DNA from: Planctomycetota bacterium
Lineage (GTDB): Bacteria; Planctomycetota; Phycisphaerae; Phycisphaerales; UBA1924
NCBI GenBank assembly: GCA_023434205.1
Contig: JAEYTB010000175.1
Location: forward strand, 1 to 32,439
Length of the DNA: 32,439 bases
Direction: 5' to 3'
Part shown: positions 30,550 through 32,439 of the stretch, piece by piece
How the letters are laid out: the number at the start of each line of letters is the position of its first letter
Position numbering within the stretch: the stretch's first letter is position 1
Made by a program: the position numbers and the translations under genes
Notes under the pieces: model-generated
Told to the model about the DNA's origin: nothing
The model's database searches: none
Seen by the model: only the letters and a program-made list of their open reading frames with translations

Positions 30550-32439
30550 ATGTCAGCCAAGACCCGACCGCCAACCCCGCCCAAGAACGCCTTCTGGCAC
30601 TTCGCCCGGGGGATGCTGCGCTACCGCTGGCTGGTGGCGGGCACGCTGGTCATGGCGGTGCTGTCGGGGTTCACCCTGGGCGTGGGGATCATCGGGGCCC
30701 GGCCGGTGCTGGAGGGGCTGCTCGCCACCGGCGAGAACCGCAAGGACCTGCCGGTTCTGGCCCGGGAGCTGAACGCCGGGCTGTCGCGCCTGCCCCCGCC
30801 CTTTGACGGTCTCCAGGTCCCGCAGAGCACGATCGACGCGCTGCCGACGGGCCCCTTCACGGCGCTGGCGGTGGTGATGGGGGTGCTCGCCGTGATCACG
30901 GTGATCGGCGCGATCGCCAACTTCCTGCACGCCTACCTGTCGCTCACGGTCGTCAACCGCACCGTCACGAACATCCGGCGGCAGGCGTTCTTCGCCACGC
31001 TCCGCGCCCCGCTCCGGAGCGTCGTGCGCAGCGGCACCGCCGACATCATCAGCCGCATCGTGAACGACAGCAACAAGCTCATGGAGGGGCTCAACGTCCT
31101 GATGAGCAAGGCCGTGCTCCAGTCGCTCAAGGGGGTCGCGGGGCTCGCGGCGGCGCTCTACTTCAACGCGTTTGTCACGCTGGGCGCCCTGCTGGTGGCC
31201 CCGGCGATGTACACCGTGATCCGCAAGCTGGGCAAGCGGATCAAGCGGGCCGCCAACGCGGCGCTCCAGAGCCAGTCCACGCTCCTGGGCGCGGCGACCG
31301 AGTCGCTCCAGGCTCTGCGCGTCGTGAAGGTCTACACCAACGAGGTCTACGAGGGCGGGCGCTTCCACCGCGCCAACAAGCAGGTGATGAGGGAGCTCAA
31401 CCGCGTGCGCACCGCGCGGGCCCTGGCCAGCCCGCTCACGGAGATGCTCTCGATCTTCCTGCTGTGCGGGCTCACGCTCGGGGCGGGGTGGGTGATCATC
31501 AAGGGCATCAAGGTGGACCTGGGGCCGCTGGGCGAGCACCGGGTGGACGTGGACCCGGCGGACTTCATCCTCGCGATGATCTCGCTGGCGGTGGCGGGGG
31601 CCTCGCTCAAGCCGCTCACCGGGCTGATCAACGACATCCAGGCCTCGGCGCCCGCGGCGGACCGGCTGGCGGAGCTCATCAACGCCAGCGCCGAGCCCGG
31701 GCACGGCTTCAGGCTCCCCAGGTCGCCGCGTCACAGGGAGTCGATCGCGTTTCAGAACGTGAGCCTGCGCTACCCCGGCGCCGCCCAGGCGGCGGTCGAC
31801 GGCGTTACGATCAAGATCCCCCACGGCAGGCGCGTCGCGTTCGTCGGCCCCAATGGCTGTGGCAAGACCTCGCTGCTGTCGCTCGTGCCGCGCCTGTTCG
31901 ACCCCGACGAGGGCGCGGTGCTGATCGACGGGCAGGACATCCGGCAGTACTCGGTGCGCAGCCTGCGGTCGCAGATCGGCGTGGTGACGCAGGAGACCGC
32001 GATCTTCAAAGGGACCATCCGCTCGAACATCATGTACGGCAACGGCGCGGCGACCGCGGACGCGGTGGAACAGGCCGCGCGCCAGGCCCGGGCCCACGAC
32101 TTCATCACCCGCCTGCCCGAGGGCTACGAGACGCCCGTGGCCGAGCAGGGGCTCTCGCTCTCGGGGGGTCAGCGGCAGCGGCTCGCGATCGCGAGGGCGA
32201 TCCTGCGCAACCCCGCGATCCTGATCATGGACGAGGCGACGAGCATGGTGGACGCCGACAGCGAGGCGCAGATCGCCGCGGCGATGACCGACTTCGGCGC
32301 GGGCCGCACGTGCCTGATCGTGGCCCACCGCCTCAGCACGGTCCTCAACTGCGACTCGATCGTGGTGATGGACGCGGGCCGCGTGGTGGACCAGGGCACG
32401 CACGAGGAGTTGCTGGGCCGCTGCGATGTCTACCGCACG
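30550..32439 (+). CDS. MsbA-like ABC exporter (3' end outside the window)
   Basis: 630 residues are visible and the frame is open to the right edge. ATG 30550 has GGAG 4 bases upstream. Membrane domain about 20-390 with hydrophobic segments (WLVAGTLVMAVLSGFTLGVG, LAVVMGVLAVITVIGAIANF, GLAAALYFNAFVTLGALLVA, SIFLLCGLTLGAGWVIIKG). Nucleotide-binding domain from about 395: Walker A GPNGCGKTS (433-441), signature LSGGQ (537-541), Walker B ILIMDEA (D561-E562), and H-loop VAHRLS (H593). Membrane and ATPase domains in one chain define a type IV half-transporter that works as a homodimer. MsbA flips lipid A core; the lpx genes in this window make that substrate plausible, but other lipids, peptides or drugs are possible. 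A large periplasmic insertion lies between the first two segments (about 55-95). Confidence 0.9.
   Translation, partial: MSAKTRPPTPPKNAFWHFARGMLRYRWLVAGTLVMAVLSGFTLGVGIIGARPVLEGLLATGENRKDLPVLARELNAGLSRLPPPFDGLQVPQSTIDALPTGPFTALAVVMGVLAVITVIGAIANFLHAYLSLTVVNRTVTNIRRQAFFATLRAPLRSVVRSGTADIISRIVNDSNKLMEGLNVLMSKAVLQSLKGVAGLAAALYFNAFVTLGALLVAPAMYTVIRKLGKRIKRAANAALQSQSTLLGAATESLQALRVVKVYTNEVYEGGRFHRANKQVMRELNRVRTARALASPLTEMLSIFLLCGLTLGAGWVIIKGIKVDLGPLGEHRVDVDPADFILAMISLAVAGASLKPLTGLINDIQASAPAADRLAELINASAEPGHGFRLPRSPRHRESIAFQNVSLRYPGAAQAAVDGVTIKIPHGRRVAFVGPNGCGKTSLLSLVPRLFDPDEGAVLIDGQDIRQYSVRSLRSQIGVVTQETAIFKGTIRSNIMYGNGAATADAVEQAARQARAHDFITRLPEGYETPVAEQGLSLSGGQRQRLAIARAILRNPAILIMDEATSMVDADSEAQIAAAMTDFGAGRTCLIVAHRLSTVLNCDSIVVMDAGRVVDQGTHEELLGRCDVYRT

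Noticed and set aside
2118..32403. Many long antisense or alternate-frame open frames (for example 2118-3677 minus, 7467-9356 plus, 10992-13616 plus, 22118-23911 minus, 28159-30507 minus, 30553-32403 minus).
   Set aside because: Their residues are Arg/Gly/Ala/His-rich with no domain signatures, and each lies over a gene with clear family motifs. High GC makes stop codons rare in the other frames.
1..32439. CRISPR arrays, tRNA or rRNA genes, insertion sequences, prophage or attachment sites.
   Set aside because: None of the intergenic stretches (all under 300 bases) shows regular repeats, cloverleaf-like structure, transposase genes or integrase genes.

Overview
The window is GC-rich bacterial chromosome and most resembles a planctomycete of the Phycisphaerae type. 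This is inferred, not proven. It rests on four copies of a C-terminal tail made of two DxDxDG calcium-loop repeats with six cysteines (the dockerin-like tail common on secreted proteins of that group), an LEPR-XLL-like N-terminal motif on a surface protein, very high GC, and a lipid A/BamA outer-membrane gene set.

Left part (1-6526): the 3' end of an unknown gene, a single-chain UvrD-type helicase with a C-terminal PD-(D/E)XK nuclease, two tandem secreted paralogues carrying the six-Cys tail (the second broken by an in-frame TAG just before its tail), and an isolated atpG.

Middle part (6631-16153, minus strand): an envelope-biogenesis cluster in the order bamA, skp/ompH, lpxD, lpxC, PqqL-like M16 zinc protease, short pqiA, two-MCE pqiB. 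Genes from skp onward are tightly packed. lpxC has no ATG, GTG or TTG at its conserved N-terminus. Its best start is an ATC codon placed 8 nt after a perfect AGGAGG that overlaps the lpxD stop codon. Facing the cluster are a Uma2-family nuclease gene and, convergent to that, dnaN.

Regulatory module (18049-19780): a regulator with two tandem HxlR winged-helix domains is divergent from a VOC-fold protein and a small exported protein. The shared promoter region contains a TAC-N9-GTA dyad, and a good terminator closes the unit.

Right part (19899-32439): a secreted two-module protein, again with an in-frame TAG before its six-Cys tail; a reprolysin-like metallopeptidase with two Ig-like modules and an intact tail; a convergent FAD amine/amino-acid oxidase-like gene; a minus-strand unit of two family-2 glycosyltransferases followed by a hicAB toxin-antitoxin pair; a surface protein with a cyclophilin domain plus Ig-like modules; and the start of an MsbA-like ABC exporter that runs off the window.

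The most unusual points are the AUC start of lpxC and the two independent in-frame amber codons that cut off the last strand of a module plus the tail in two of the four tail-bearing proteins. No tRNA, rRNA, CRISPR array, insertion sequence or prophage was seen. No gene-free stretch exceeds 300 bases.
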